This document shows, in pieces, positions 37,515 through 50,445 of a stretch of 64,000 nucleotides of DNA. Every line of letters begins with the position of its first letter. Within the stretch, counting starts at the first letter, position 1. Below the pieces are notes generated by a model. That model was given only the letters and a program-made list of their open reading frames with translations, ran no database searches and had not been told where the DNA came from. Both the position numbers and the translations under genes were made by a program. The DNA comes from Urechis unicinctus (Eukaryota > Annelida > Polychaeta > Xenopneusta > Urechidae), in assembly GCA_034190875.2 (NCBI GenBank), contig CM067356.1:73289644-73353643 (forward strand), read 5' to 3'.

Positions 37515-38985
37515 TTTATCATGAAAGGTCATGATGTTGATAAAATGAAGCATGGCGTCACGACAGAAGTCGACATATTACCGATGACGAGTGCCATGTT
37601 GAAGTGGATATATTCAATCATAAAAAGTAATGTTATGCACCAAGACGCTGTCCCATTAACTTGCTATGTTCATTTTATGCTTATTTTAGTCGTTACAAGA
37701 GTTGTGATAAAGACATTAGTAGGTTCTCCTCACTGTATTAATTAACATTCGTTACCACACTCTATGTATGTTTTCCAGGCACTTATCTTAGCTTGTCAAA
37801 ACACTAAGTGACTTGAATTAAGACCATCATTTCAATATTCGTGAAGGCAAGACCCATAATCAGATCACTTTAATGTGTTAGCATGTCTTCTGTCAATTAA
37901 TTACTCTGAATCGTGAAATCCGTGAACATAATTCTATGCCATTTAAATCGAATAGCATTACCGTTGCATCCGAACTTTTTAATTTTGAGAAGATTTATAG
38001 TATGATATCAATGAACTAAAGTCCATGGGTACTTTCGTTGTCTATAAAATAGTATTCGGCAATTAAATACCAGCTGATGACCGACATATAGACACGACAA
38101 TAAACGAGATGCTTAGCAGTTAAAATATAATAATAGTATACCGAATACGACATGATATTGAATGGTTATGATCGCAAATTTGGACTTAGTATATAAATCA
38201 CGTACATTTTGATGGTGACAGTCGGGATGTAACAGGTATTTGTTGACAAGACATATCGTCAGATCGCTGCCATGTTTTTAATCTGTCATCGACGCCTACA
38301 ATTTTAACAGAAAACTCAACACGGACTATATTTGTGCCTGAAGAGATGATGCAAATTGATTATAATGATCATTACTAATGCTTCTCTGATTGAAAAAAAA
38401 CATATGTGACGGCACATGGCTATAGACGTGTTTGTATCTCTTGGGTCAAAAAGCAGTAAATATTTCGGCTCGTGTAACTTGGTGCGTATTCAATGTCATT
38501 TGTATGCATGAAAACAATTAACGATTATATGCATATACATGTGTATATCACCGCGATTTTTTCAATATTGGCTAATTGACAGATGAAATGTTTGCATGAA
38601 TTCATCCATGCTGTTATTTCTGCGAAAAATGTTAATGCATTGGTGTTGTAATGTGTGTAGAGTGTGTTTACGTGCGTTTGTGTTCGGTGCGTTAAAATAA
38701 TTATACGTTTCCATTTGTCGGTTTGCGTTTCCTGTAAAACAAAGATATGTTTGCATTTGATGTGAGCATAACATGTGTGTCATGTATGCGCATCGATATA
38801 GACGAACGTGTATGTGCGAATTCTTTTAAAGACCCCATCTGTGGAAACGCAATGGTCTCATGACAGGCATATATCATACAAAGACAGATACTGAAAATGA
38901 AGTGGTTATGAAAAAGTCGTGAGCAAGGTTAAAGTGTCAGATAGCGAGCACAATCATCATCGACTTGAATTCAAATATGATCCAT
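37515..38985 (+). repeat. Old, fragmentary copies of repeat system U
   Basis: The stretch 37527-37610 (catgatgttgata...gcatggcgtcacgac...gtcgac) resembles 55755-55830. The stretch 38600-38690 (ttctgcgaaaaatg...gtgtgtagag...tcggtgcgt) resembles 47560-47640. The rest is too diverged to align by eye. The order of the pieces differs from that in the tandem array. Confidence 0.5.
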
Positions 38986-40640
38986 TAAGATAAAGAGAGC
39001 GTTGTATCATGTGTCAGCTCTTTCATAGCAAGGGAGACCTTTGTGGGTACCAGTAAATAATGTTTTCAATGTGCTTCTCTGTGAACATGTCCATATATTG
39101 TTATGTGATGCCTGTGGCTGCCCAACACTTTTCAGCTTCTATGCCAGCATCTATATGACAGCCATCGTTTTCTATCATATTTATGATAAAAGCAACGTAT
39201 GACAAATGCCTGAAGAATGTCGGTTATTCTACGAATGGTCATGTCCTTTAAAACGCAAGTCTCATTGAAGAATGTACAATGAAAATTTTGCACAATGTAT
39301 TGGTATGTGCGTTACGTTACGATGCTCAACGTCAGCCGATCAACCAATGACATATAAAACGAGCTTGTTTGGTTGTTCTCCGATTGGCCTAAAGAGATAT
39401 GTTATATTGCACGATTAACGTTACCACGCTGCGTGTAGATGTGTCTCCGAACCGCAAATCGCACAGAACAATTACCCATAGTGCCGCAATTCTTGCAGCA
39501 GAACCAACGGATATTATTATTTTTCATGAACGGATCATTTTGTGACTGATTTTAGCGGATTAAGCAAAAAATCAACTGCAAATGAAACTAAGAAGAATCC
39601 GTTTTATCCATGCACAAGTCATCTATTTACCAGTACTCGTATCTACTTCACCTGTAGTCTACACCAACCTCCATGAGAATGCAACATGAGTATAGATACA
39701 ATGAATAAGCAATCTTCTGTCAAGGACATCATATCTCATACGTATAAGGACCTCAGAGAGTGAGTAAAGTGATTCATGTGGGTTGCAACAGGTACGAAAT
39801 GGAGTCCAATATACTTTCACCTTGATTAAGACACATATGGTGGTGTTTTGTAAAACTGCTACATATGGACTGAAGCCGCTAGCGGATGTATGCCATTCGT
39901 GGCAGTAAAAGGTATTGTGGCGTAATTAACACGGTGCAGTGAATTATTCTGAGAATATGGCACTCTGTTTGTTTGCCTTTTGGTATATCGATGCCTCCAT
40001 GTGTCGATATGTCAGTCATATTAGGTTAATTCAGTTGATGCTTTCTTAGTACACCATTCAAACAAGAAACTGGGCAAATATGCTTAATGTAAGATTATTT
40101 CAATCTGGCTTGCGACATAGATTAGTCAAGCATCAGCAGTATGGGCATACATGCTGAAAGACCTTTTCTCGCTGTATCGTTTCAGGCATCAAACCAGCTC
40201 TAACCCTTATAGAGCAACATCCTGCTCTCACTGCACAGTGGCCGACCGTACTTAACGACCTACTTTGGAGTATCTTTTCTAAGGCACCATACAAGCTCTC
40301 AACCCTTACAGAAAAAGTACCATTAACCAGAGATGCAGATACAATGCCCCCGCCAAAGACACGTATCATTTACATTGCTGCGCGACCCAGCCGATTCGCC
40401 TTCAGGCCAGGATATTCTAGAACAGAGCCATGTGTGCTCATACTGGGTGGGTTCAGCCTGCTAAGGCTGCGTTTTGTGTCATTCGCTCAAACGGCCTTAT
40501 TTAACACCAAAACTTGACGAGCTCTCGAAAAAGATTTTCTTGAAAATTTCGAAATGCTGTCATATTTTGGAATGTTCGGCGGTATGCGCTTGAGTAGTAT
40601 AGACAATATAGATAATGGCACAGCAAGCTCGTAAGCATTT
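38986..40640 (+). repeat. Old paralogue of the right flank (57.0 / 62.03-63.88 kb)
   Basis: Collinear with 62030-63890. Anchors are ctttgtgggtac, gtccatatat, ctgcccaa, aatgtcggttattct, ttttaaaacgcaag, cagtagtgcc/catagtgcc, tttcaatctgg, gattcgcctt, ggatattct, ccaaaacttgacg and gagtagtatag. The match continues through the 62161 breakpoint, so it records the arrangement before the last tandem duplication. The 62-kb copy has about 400 bp more near 62400-62830. Confidence 0.8.
40050..40516 (+). pseudogene. Decayed coding relic of unknown family, copy 1
   Basis: One frame runs 155 codons from after TAG (40047) to TGA (40514-40516) with a single internal TGA at 40155. Its translation shares, in order and in frame, RNxAxM, LFQSG[L/M]RH and TL[I/V]EQ..ALTAQWPT with the 63-kb copy, and both have a stop at the same codon just before KTFSRC/TTQSRS. 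In the ALTAQWPT block all four codon differences are at third positions, which fits past selection on protein; elsewhere the differences are not third-biased. A 33-codon internal repeat is present (LTLIEQHPAL and LSTLTEKVPL, 99 bp apart). The part after the second stop contains a proline- and arginine-rich stretch. No family recognised; a mobile-element protein or host gene fragment are both possible. Confidence 0.4.
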
Positions 40641-41509
40641 GTAAGCCCTATTACCCCTTTACGCAACAGATTTCACAAGCTCATGCCCTGCATCTCATCA
40701 CTGGCAAGCTCCTCTAGATGTTTCACTCGCTTCACAAGGTAATCGTTTTTAGTCTCAAAATCACTGACCGATCTCTAAATAAATTATCACGTCTCTCAAA
40801 TAATCTATATCTAACTCGAACTCTTTAATACAATCTCCTATCTCCGCAATACGTTCTTCGCTGCTCATTTCTACACCTGACCCCCTCATTTATTCAATAC
40901 GCGGAAAGACTGGGTATCTGCAGCGAGTATTTAATCCCCGCATTTAAATCATGTTGCGTGTTGAGGTATGTCGATATCATTCACAGTCAGCTGGTTTGTG
41001 AGTAAGCAGGTGCACCCAATTGTTTTCTGACGCCTTCGAACTTTTCGTCGTTCTGACGTTGGATTAGTGCGTTTGTGTTTCATAAATTAAAAACGTCTGA
41101 TATGCTTTGACAGATCTAGCCTTAATTTCCCCCCTTCATTTATGTTTTCATTGTGACCTCAGCTAAGACGAGTTTAAACGCATGATCCGAAATATTGCCC
41201 TCGTTGGGTGCTGTCGATATAGTGTCAACAAAGTTATTCAATTTGCTATGCGCAAAATGCGGACATGATAAATTGTTTAACCTTAATGCTCAGTAGGCGA
41301 CTGAAACATTTTCAATCGATTCATCGTACCCCACACCCAAACCCAGTAGTGCCCATCACAGTGGCAATATGAATAGCAACTACTGTAGATATCAAACCAA
41401 CACCACTTGCGCCAAAACTCGTACCAACACTTAATTAAGCAGTGAATACTGCACCCATTGAGTCAACTGCACGCCTTTATTTGTTGTACATGGCAGAGTA
41501 TTTTCTCAG
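40517..41509. other. Tail of the old paralogue, then no feature seen
   Basis: Similarity to the right flank ends near 40640. A C-rich plus strand follows (many ctc and acc words between 40670 and 40900). No supported frame. Confidence 0.35.
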
Positions 41510-42190
41510 TCGATAGTGAGTCTATATCTTACTGATGTAATAGGCGTTGGTCTGTAAAGTGAACTGTTAAGGATAGCTATCATAGCTTATCATATGCAAC
41601 CATACAAAATGTTCCAACTGTTTCATTCCAACTATTGACGTCAGAAAAATCTAGATTTATCAGGTGGGCTTGATCCCGTGATCCAGAAGATGAACGCATT
41701 GTGGTGCGAACCACGACGCATGAGGGCCACGTAAAGACACTTCAAAGCAATTGGCAACGATATGGCGGAGCTTACCTATCTGAGCAAATATATATGGCGA
41801 TCGGATAACGATACAGATTCTATCAGTACGTTTTCGTTATTTATCATGTGATTCTCTTACGTGCCCCTGATGGAACGTGGATACGTTAAGGCGCATTGAT
41901 ATGCACTTATTTGTAGTTGTTTTGTCACGTGCCTGTACATATATTGCCTCGTGTACTTTGGAACGACTTCTGTTTCATTTGTATAAATGTTGATTTTATG
42001 AAAACAAATGTATCATCGAGATGCTTTTGTGATTGGTTAATCATTAAATCAACAGATATACGGGCATATGTTTTAACATGCGACGTGTGTTTGCTTAACA
42101 GTATGCATTATTTTCTTTTTACTAAAAAAAGAATGCGTTCGTGTTGTACAGAGTACAGAGTGTTGAGTGCGTTTCTTTAGCCACTCAATG
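41510..42190 (+). repeat. Old copy of repeat system U (part u1)
   Basis: Collinear with 47015-47680: gatagctatcatagcttatcatatgcaacc-like words versus cctagctatcatagcttgtcatatgcaacc-like words, tctagattta/atcaggtggg, ttgtagttgttttgtcac, and gtgttgtacagag...gagtgcgt versus gatgttgaagag...ggtgcgt. Similarity is about 65-70%. It is an outgroup for the three young copies. Confidence 0.7.
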
Positions 42191-44589
42191 TGATTGCATT
42201 TGTTGCTTGGAGTTAGATGTCGATAAAATATGTGTTTTTCAGATTGTGGGTATAGCAGTGTTAAACCCTCTGCGGATACCGATAAAATCATTAGTAACTG
42301 AAATAACTTTGTGATGAACATACATAGCCTCAAACGTTTCTGTAAAGGAGTTATTAGTGATTATGCAATACGGAAGTTGATATCCCGATTAATCTTGTTG
42401 CTCATTATTATCCAGCAATTTACATTTTTCATTATTGAATTGTTTGCAACATAAGGGGGGCATAATTTCTTTACAGATGCCAAATGGCTGATTGTTAAAA
42501 CAAAACCTTGAGGGCGACGTCAATGTTAAAAATATAACATATTTTAGAAGAAAATATTTTTACTACAGATGAAAAATAGTATTTTGCTTAAAAAAATAAA
42601 AATAGCGACATCTTTATTGAAAACACTACATATTTCTGCGCTTAGTCTATCTGCTTTTGCTATCTATCTCCTTATTAAGTACCAAATCTTGGTGTGAACC
42701 AAAATGCAAGGCTGAGAGTGTTAATTAGTAATATGTAGAGGTCAAAGCAATGCGCTAAATATTACAATACGACTAATGTATAAAACAGTGGAGACAGCGC
42801 AAAGGACAGCTGAGCTATTGATTGCAAAAAAAAACAATTTATGTAAATGCTCATTCATCTTTATATACACCAGATTGGTGATTGCATCACAGTCAAAGGC
42901 AATGGATGGGTGTGTAAATCTGCCGGTTTCAATTTTTATCTGCTGTTAAATCTGATTATTTGGTCTTGATGGATGGCAACATTAACTCAGGAATTAACTC
43001 ATCTCGGATACACAGAACCAGCATAACAAAACCCGCAGATGTATTGCAGCCAACTTAAGAGAGCACGCATTCGCCGTCGCCAAACATAAAATTGAGCAGT
43101 AATATATAAAACACGTGACACAACGACGTTTGCAGCTAACATGTCAGCATTCACACTTATACCGACATTAATTACAATACTAAGATACAGGATCGAGTTG
43201 AAATTGTAGTCAAATCCTATGTAAAACATTAGCAATATTATCATAAATAATTGACGCATAAATTACATGAATATGGTGGTACATGACGACTATGCCGCTA
43301 AGGGCATTGCAATACGGTCTTCGGAAAATATACCAAATATCTTTCATTCCATGATAAAGTTCACAATTACCACGGAAACCTCTTTTTGCCACCTGCGTCA
43401 TGCTTGTCCTTTTTGCAGCTAATTAATCAATCATTTATGTCGCTTAAATTATTACAGTTGTAGGAATTCGACTCTCTAGTCTGTTAATTAGCTCTAACAA
43501 GACATGAAACACTGTCATGATTCTCGAATTCTCTCTTCTGCTACTACCTGCCGCTGTCAGCTCTTCATACCTCGCGACAGCCTCGACCTGCTTTTTATGA
43601 GACAATTCGCGTGGTATGCATCCACCAGAGAAGGATATATACTTTCTCTCTATGTTTGCATATACTATTATGTTTTACCTAAACGGTGAAGATGGCTTTT
43701 ATTTGTCTCAGTATAAGTGATGACAAATATGCGTCTGAGAACCTAAGTAACGTTGGTCGCAATTTAATAAAGAATTGCGTTATCTGGGCACTTTTAACAC
43801 AAAGGTTTCGGTACAATCAAAATTAAATTGCATACGAGGATCACCTTATCCTAAATGGCGAAACAAAAAAACAAATGAGACAAATAACCGAACCGATAAC
43901 GGAAATATTCCATGCTAATGACTATTGACTGGCTTTAGGTTTGAGGCTATGATCGTCGATGTCATAACGTGATATATTTGCAATGAACAGCTTGTTGACG
44001 ATATGAACTGTGGAAAATGCTATGCGGCATAGTCGTAAGCGTTTAACTAATTATTTTTTATCCACGATGATTCATAAATTGATTTACCACAATAGAAAAT
44101 AGCAGCAGTCTATGGGGCGGTTAATAACCAGGCAACTTTTGAATGGTATTACAATCAGATTGCTAGCCAATCATGCTGCAAGGCTTGCGCTTCCAAGAAA
44201 ATACATATTTTACCTGTGAGTGTGCCGTCTGCATTTGGGAGCATTTATAGAAAATAAACTCTGACAGCACCTGACTTCGTAGGGCAAACAAGATTGGAAA
44301 TGATATGACTAAATATTGGAAACACTTTTAAGCCGACAAGCAGATTGACAAAATATTAGACGTTCATGAAAAGTGTATAAGCAATTTATTCATTTTAATG
44401 CGTTACAGTTAAATACTGCCTCGTCGATGATAGCAGCGATAAACAACAGTATTTTATGTCGTGCCTCACTTATGTATTGTATCTTGTTTGAATGCGGTTA
44501 TAATGCATAACGACACTGGTGCACCCTCTTAAAGTAACAAGTCTTTATTTCCAGGTGACCGATTACTTCATATATCTCCATATGTCTCT
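42191..44589. other. No recognisable gene
   Basis: Frames of up to 87 codons overlap on opposite strands (42073-42333 minus, 41917-42180 plus). The minus frame 42999-43259 is rich in hydrophobic residues but has no homologous support. Weak similarity of 42920-43000 to 34225-34300. Confidence 0.4.
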
Positions 44590-45310
44590 ACCCTGTACAC
44601 ATGGACAGTCCACAATTCTTCAGATACGATGTGTGTTAGCAACATAACTCGTAACTGTTTCAGATATTGTCATTCTATTACAAACCATCGGAAAAGCATC
44701 TGTCAACCAACGTGTGTTTCGTCATGCAGAGCAACATCTATCTATCAATTACATAGACACATACGTTAATAAACCGCGTGGTAGGCCGTGAGAGGGATGG
44801 GAACAGTTCTGCTTTGTTCTCACCATCAGACCAGTGTTTTACTAGTCCACTGGATTGAACGACCGGACTCTCGATACCATTAAATCTCTCCTGTCAGATT
44901 GTGCCTTTCTGGCCGTCTTAGATGTAGACTTTGATGCTGGCTCAGTTCTACAAGTGGGTTATTTACCTCTCTGATAATTGTTGCTTGGCAAATTACAGGC
45001 TTTATGAGGGTTATCCTGCATTGCCGGCTACTGCTCGATGTGACGGCGCGAACTATTCGCTATTCTGGAACTGGCTCCCTAATTGAAGTGCTTAAGAGTT
45101 CTCTGTCATTACATGATACCAATATGTACCTGTCCATCTCCTGATCCTCTAGGACCGCCAGCACTGCTCCCGGCGATCAACATTTTCTATCAATTGGTGT
45201 TTTTTATTCAAAAAGCAAGATATAACGTAAGACCAGTTACTCCCTGTGCCAGAGTAATGATCAACCTGGTTGTTGGCGTGAACTGGTCTGACCCTGTTTA
45301 TTTGTGTGTG
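44590..45310 (+). repeat. Old copy of repeat system U (part u2)
   Basis: Collinear with 48395-48950 and its sisters, and with 32430-32860. Anchors are ggacagtc(c/a)acaattat/ct, gattgaacgaccgg, gtagactttgatgctggctcag/gtggactttgatcctggctcac, caggctt..gagggttat and gctgctcgatg. It retains the stretch of about 85 bp that young copy 1 lacks, showing that copy 1 lost it. Confidence 0.75.
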
Positions 45311-46156
45311 GTGTTGCTATCGCCATTACACTAGCTGTTCTACAACTTGGCGCTCGGGCATTGTTGTCCACAATTGCCCATACAAAGAGGCCAATGAGCA
45401 TTGTTCGGGTCCCCGATATGTTTACGTATGAAGCGTTGGTTCACTCCATTTGCTATGCGGACACAATAACGAGGCGATAACACGAGGCGATCATGCGACA
45501 CACACACACATACATACACACACACACACACAAATCTCTAAATTATAGAGTGCTGATTGGTCATTTGCTGCGTTTTGTTAGCATGGAGTGTCAGTGTCAT
45601 ATAGCGTGGAATGTATGTTTCACGGCCTAAGTTGCTACGCACTCTGTTTAGTGTCTCGACTGCCCGTGCATGTTTGCGACTGTATGACATGGTTCACGAC
45701 CAGCAGTCATGGGACTATTAGACTTGTGATTGCTGCAGCTGTTTCCACGAACCAGGTTTGATGCGTCGTAACCCTATCCAGGATCGTGCTAACCTGGGCC
45801 AAACCAGCGACCGGTGCATAATTGCAGAGCATTGTACAGTGTTGCAACGCGCTGTCTTTCCAAATAATGCTTGAACTCGGTTTAGGATACTTTTGTGTCA
45901 ATTGTTAGTCAAGATCTATCAGTGAATCGCCCTTGACCGAGGCAGAAACAAGAAGAAAAAACGCCATTCCAATGCCAGAGTCATAATTACTACGAACTAG
46001 GCTTGGTATGCGGAGGGATTATCATATAATGCAAAACAAAAAGCCAAGAATGGTGTGTGGGTATTCAATTCGTTATCAACTTGTATGTGCCTAATTCATA
46101 TAATGTTCAAATTAAATTACTTGTTCTTGTTTTTAATATTATGGGCTCCGCTAAGG
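45311..46156. other. Left flank of the tandem array; (CA)n inside
   Basis: No credible gene. A (CA)n microsatellite lies at 45498-45532. The last bases before 46157 have no partner at 50.1 kb, which defines the left edge of the duplication. Confidence 0.5.
45498..45532. repeat. (CA)n microsatellite
   Basis: About 35 bp of CA units with two taca interruptions. Confidence 0.9.
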
Positions 46157-49100
46157 TGTCCTCAATAATTGCAAATTTACATAAACGCTTGTTGATTTAG
46201 GAAAGCATATGTTTTACTAATAATACAATATAGATATATGCGATAACAAATAAGAGGAATCGGGATAATAACGAGAACACTGCTTTAACAGGATGTCTGT
46301 TGCGCATGTGTTGTAAAGTGGTTAATGAGAGTGATTCGTTAGTCCAATACATGATGTCGCGCATATTTGATTATGTTGTGAGGTCGGTATTTCAGGACAT
46401 TTTTTTTATTGTGGATACAGCCTTAACGGGATTCGAGCTAGACAGATTGGTCTTTCTGAGCTTGGGCATGCAATGAATATTGATGTGAAACACCAACTAC
46501 CTGATAAGACTGATGGGATCGGTTGGAAGAGTCAGGAACATACCAGATCCTGACAAGTAACATATAGCCTTATCGCTTTATTCAGAATTTGCGTTCAATG
46601 TCACTCTCACAGCAATAGATGGCCGACAAGATTGTTTTAACAGTTGCAACTGCGCAAGTATCCCTTTGTGTTAGAATACATAACACACCAAAGAGAGTTT
46701 ATTCTAGAATTCTAAATCACATTAAGCGTTAATGCGTTGTGCTTACCATTAACGTAATCTATGTTAATAGTAAAGTGGGCGTTTTAATACCCGTAATTGT
46801 AACTTATCGGCAATTATCGTCTTTGAAATCCACATCCTGCTCACTGATAATGGAATGCTTGCTCAATTCACACGCATTAATAGTCAATTATTGACTTGCT
46901 TCTTATGTGATGCATATGCTGGTGACATATAACCACGGCCATAAAAGGAGCGTTTAGCAATTATCTCATGATAATACTGTGATAATTAAGCGGATCATTC
47001 CGCTCTACAGTCGATCGCGGTTCGATATCTTACTGCTGTAATTGGTAATAGCATTGTTCTGTATAGTAGGCCGTTAAGCCTAGCTATCATAGCTTGTCAT
47101 ATGCAACCATATCAAATATCCCATTGCAAATACTGTCAATCCAATTACATTTTTTCGTTCAACTTCCACGAAATTTAGATTAATCAGCTGGGCTGGATCC
47201 CTCGGTCCAAGAGATGAGCGAGACGTGGGGGCCTTATATCACGCAGATGGCAATACCGTGCGAAGCGACCTCGCCTCACCACATACATGTTGCAATCGGA
47301 TAGCGCCATAGTCGCTATCTGGATATTGTCCATATTTATGAAGTGTTTTGCGAACACGTATCTGATTTGAAGTACAACTTTGATGGCGTTTGTTTGTCCA
47401 TACTTTAAGTTGTTTTGTCAAACGACTCTAATTAAATTTGAATAAATAGAAATGTTTATATAACAGTGATTGTCTCGTTATGGGATATGGATATATTAAC
47501 AGATGGACACAGGTATATGTTTATGCTTGGTGTGTGTTTGCTTGAAAGTGTCATGCGTTTGGTTCTACGAAAGAAATGAAATACGTTGATGTTGAAGAGT
47601 GTGTAGAGGGTATATTTGTTTTTCCGTGATCGGTGCGTCTAGAAAATATTGTGTTCGCCATTTTCTCTCCAAGTTTCATCCAATCCTTACCATTTATAAA
47701 AGGCTTACCGTTTTGCAGCAGTGTATAGCAGCTCAAATTTAAATGGCTGGATGATTCCGTGAACATCCAGACTTCACTACACATTCGCAATACACCTTAT
47801 TCACAGCATACTGGATGCATACGATCCAACATGCTTTGAGTAAGAACACGCAATATATCTGCAAACGATTAAAAGCTTTGAATGCAATAATCGGTTTGCA
47901 TGCAGTTTCTATCTCGCTGTCACTGATTGCGTACAACCGTGACTATTATACAGTTAATGGTAATATAATATGAACACATGATGTTTGTTGCTCACACATT
48001 TACGGTATACAGTATATCTCGGGCTTGAGCATTAGCTTAATGGATGTACATGTGTTACCAAACGCTCACATCATTTTTATAGTCTACCTCCATGATATAT
48101 TTCCCAATTTCCAGACGTCTACTTGCGTCTGATTCAAAATAATCTATAGTAGCAAAGTTAAGCTTATATGTTCACACCATCGCGCACATACAGTCTCGCG
48201 CGTGAACATATACAAATCAAGATCATTTGCGCTGCAGATAGTACGATACTATCTCGACGATGATAGAAGCGATGTCACTCGCCTATCGTATATCGTACGA
48301 ACGCGATGATGATTTAGAAAGAGCAAGTGCAACTTTCAAAATTAACAAGTACTTAGATACAGGTTGACGATGACTACATAAAGCTCAATTCATCTGAAGC
48401 CTGTACCAAGGACAGTCAACAATTATCTCGAGTGATCTTTTCAAACATGAAACAGGCATGTACGACCACGTCAGTGTAGTAGACATTGTTCATCCTCTTA
48501 CAAACCTTCGGAGCAGCATCTGACGTGCACATAAGCCAACACATGTGTCTTTCCTCAGGCAGAACACCTGGGTTTAATTAATTGCATATAAGTATTTACA
48601 ATGAACTGCATGGCATGCCGTGAGAGACGAAGGAACCGATCAGTTCTGACCGTCAGGCAGGTTATTAATCCAGTACTTTGTTAGTGCAGTGGATTGAACG
48701 ACTGGTCTCTTGATACACTTCCATCTCTTCTGTCTGATTGTGCTTATCAGACTGTCCTTGATGTGGACTTTGATCCTGGCTCACTTCGTTATTTATCCTA
48801 GTGATAGTTGCTGTCAAACTGCCGGATTTTTTTTCATCTCTTGCCACACCTTATCAAAAAATCAAGATGTATCGTCGGGCTATTTATTGCATGTAGCAGA
48901 GTATTTGTCGAACTGATAGATGACGTCGGCTGGGTCACACGAGGTCATATACGCGTTTACTCCATGTCTGAAATGAGTATGTGTTAAATAGGTGCAAATG
49001 CAAAATTTGCTTAACATACTTTGCCCCATAAGAGCTTTTATTACAATGTCTAAACAGATTGACCACTGCATTAACCCATATTGGCCTGCTTATTAATTCG

Positions 49101-50155
49101 GACTTACTTGTTTGGCGCCGCATAACATTATATTTGTTTGAGTTGGGTTGCGAATTCCCAATGCGTTTCAATCGTTTAACTACCGTGGCAACTGGTTTGG
49201 TGTTCAAAATGGCGTTATAATTGTCAAAATTCACTGCAACTCATCCCGAAAAACGGAAGCAAATTAACAAAATATCCGCTGCGCATGCTAGCGTGTTACA
49301 AAGTGGTCAATTAGAATGATTCTGCAGGCTCATACCTACTGTAACACTTCGTTGAGCTTCCGTTGAGATTGGTTGACTTAAACACATTATCTTTAATTAC
49401 TGATAATATGTAACGGGTGTTGAAGATTTAATACATTGCTCATTGTGAGCATTGACATGCAATGACTACTAATGATAAACGTCTATAGCCTGAAACGTCG
49501 AGAAGACATTAGATAGTATATACAGGGAAATGACAGATACTACCCAGTAATATAAAGCTCAGTGACTATATTCACTGATTACTTTTAACGTCAGGCATGG
49601 ATGGTTGCTTGACGCAGTCAATTTTTTTCCTAGCATGTTTTAACATTGCCTAAGTAATTTTGTTCCGCACTCCGATGATTGCGTTTCTTTTTGGCCCAGT
49701 TAGTAATGGATCTCTCTCGTATTTGTAGCACCGATCGTGCACATGCATGATTATGCTCAGTGCTATTTGAGCTTTTATGCAAGTTGATCATCATTGTCAT
49801 TATAAGCCAATCCAAAGTCACCCCTCGTCCGGTGATGCTACAAGTTCAATAAAATGATGCAATCGCCAACCTATGTTGTTGCTTGCTCAATATAATGTTC
49901 CTGTTATATTGTTGCACAAGTGACTACTATCATGACCGTTATGGTTAATGCTCTGTCATTGTAGACTTTGCCTATCAAATTGTTGCCTCTCATTGGCAGT
50001 GAGAAAGAGCGATTCGGAATATCACAATAACATCCGACAGCACCATGCAGATGAAAACGTTTTACCTTCGAAGCAAACCAATCATATTGCCGTTTTAATG
50101 GAGTCATAACGCAATACAAAATGCACATTTCTATGTACCATACAAAGAATGCACA
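46157..50155 (+). repeat. Tandem segmental duplication, copy 1 (blocks A-B-U, truncated)
   Basis: Block A (46157-46284) equals 50156-50283. Block B (46285-46976) equals 51540-52248. U (46977-50155) equals 52249-55534 and 57102-60600. Identity to the sister copies is roughly 90-97%. Copy 1 lacks block C, about 265 bp of U (the equivalent of 54333-54597, junction at 49249-49252) and about 85 bp near 48825. Minus-strand frames of 60-80 codons are shared with the sisters only because the DNA is so similar; indels and mostly amino-acid-changing differences break them. Confidence 0.9.
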
Positions 50156-50418
50156 TGTCCTCAATAATTGCAAATTTACATAAACGCTTGTTGATTAAGG
50201 AAAGCATATGTTTTACCAATAATACAATATAGATATATGCGATAACAAATAAGAGAAATCGGGATAATAACGAGAACACTGCTATGCCGGGATATTTGAC
50301 CTATCAAGGTTGTCGGAGGTCATATACAAACTGCCTCTGCGTCTGAAAGGATGATATATGCATTCTATGCGATACCCGTGACGGTTTTAGTCGTAAAATG
50401 CGCATTCGGTTTACCATG

Positions 50419-50445
50419 CCCCCCCCCTTCACACACACACACACG
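50419..50445. repeat. C9 homopolymer followed by (CA)n
   Basis: Nine C, then ttc, then about eight CA units. The longest C run noticed in the window. Confidence 0.9.

Noticed and set aside
47551-48064. Minus-strand frames of 65-80 codons present in all three tandem copies (47739-47936, 52947-53189, 57822-58064; and 79 codons at 47551-47790 and 57679-57918)
   Set aside because: The copies are too recent for an open frame to be informative, indels break the frames in copies 1 and 2, and most base differences change the amino acid. No sign of purifying selection.
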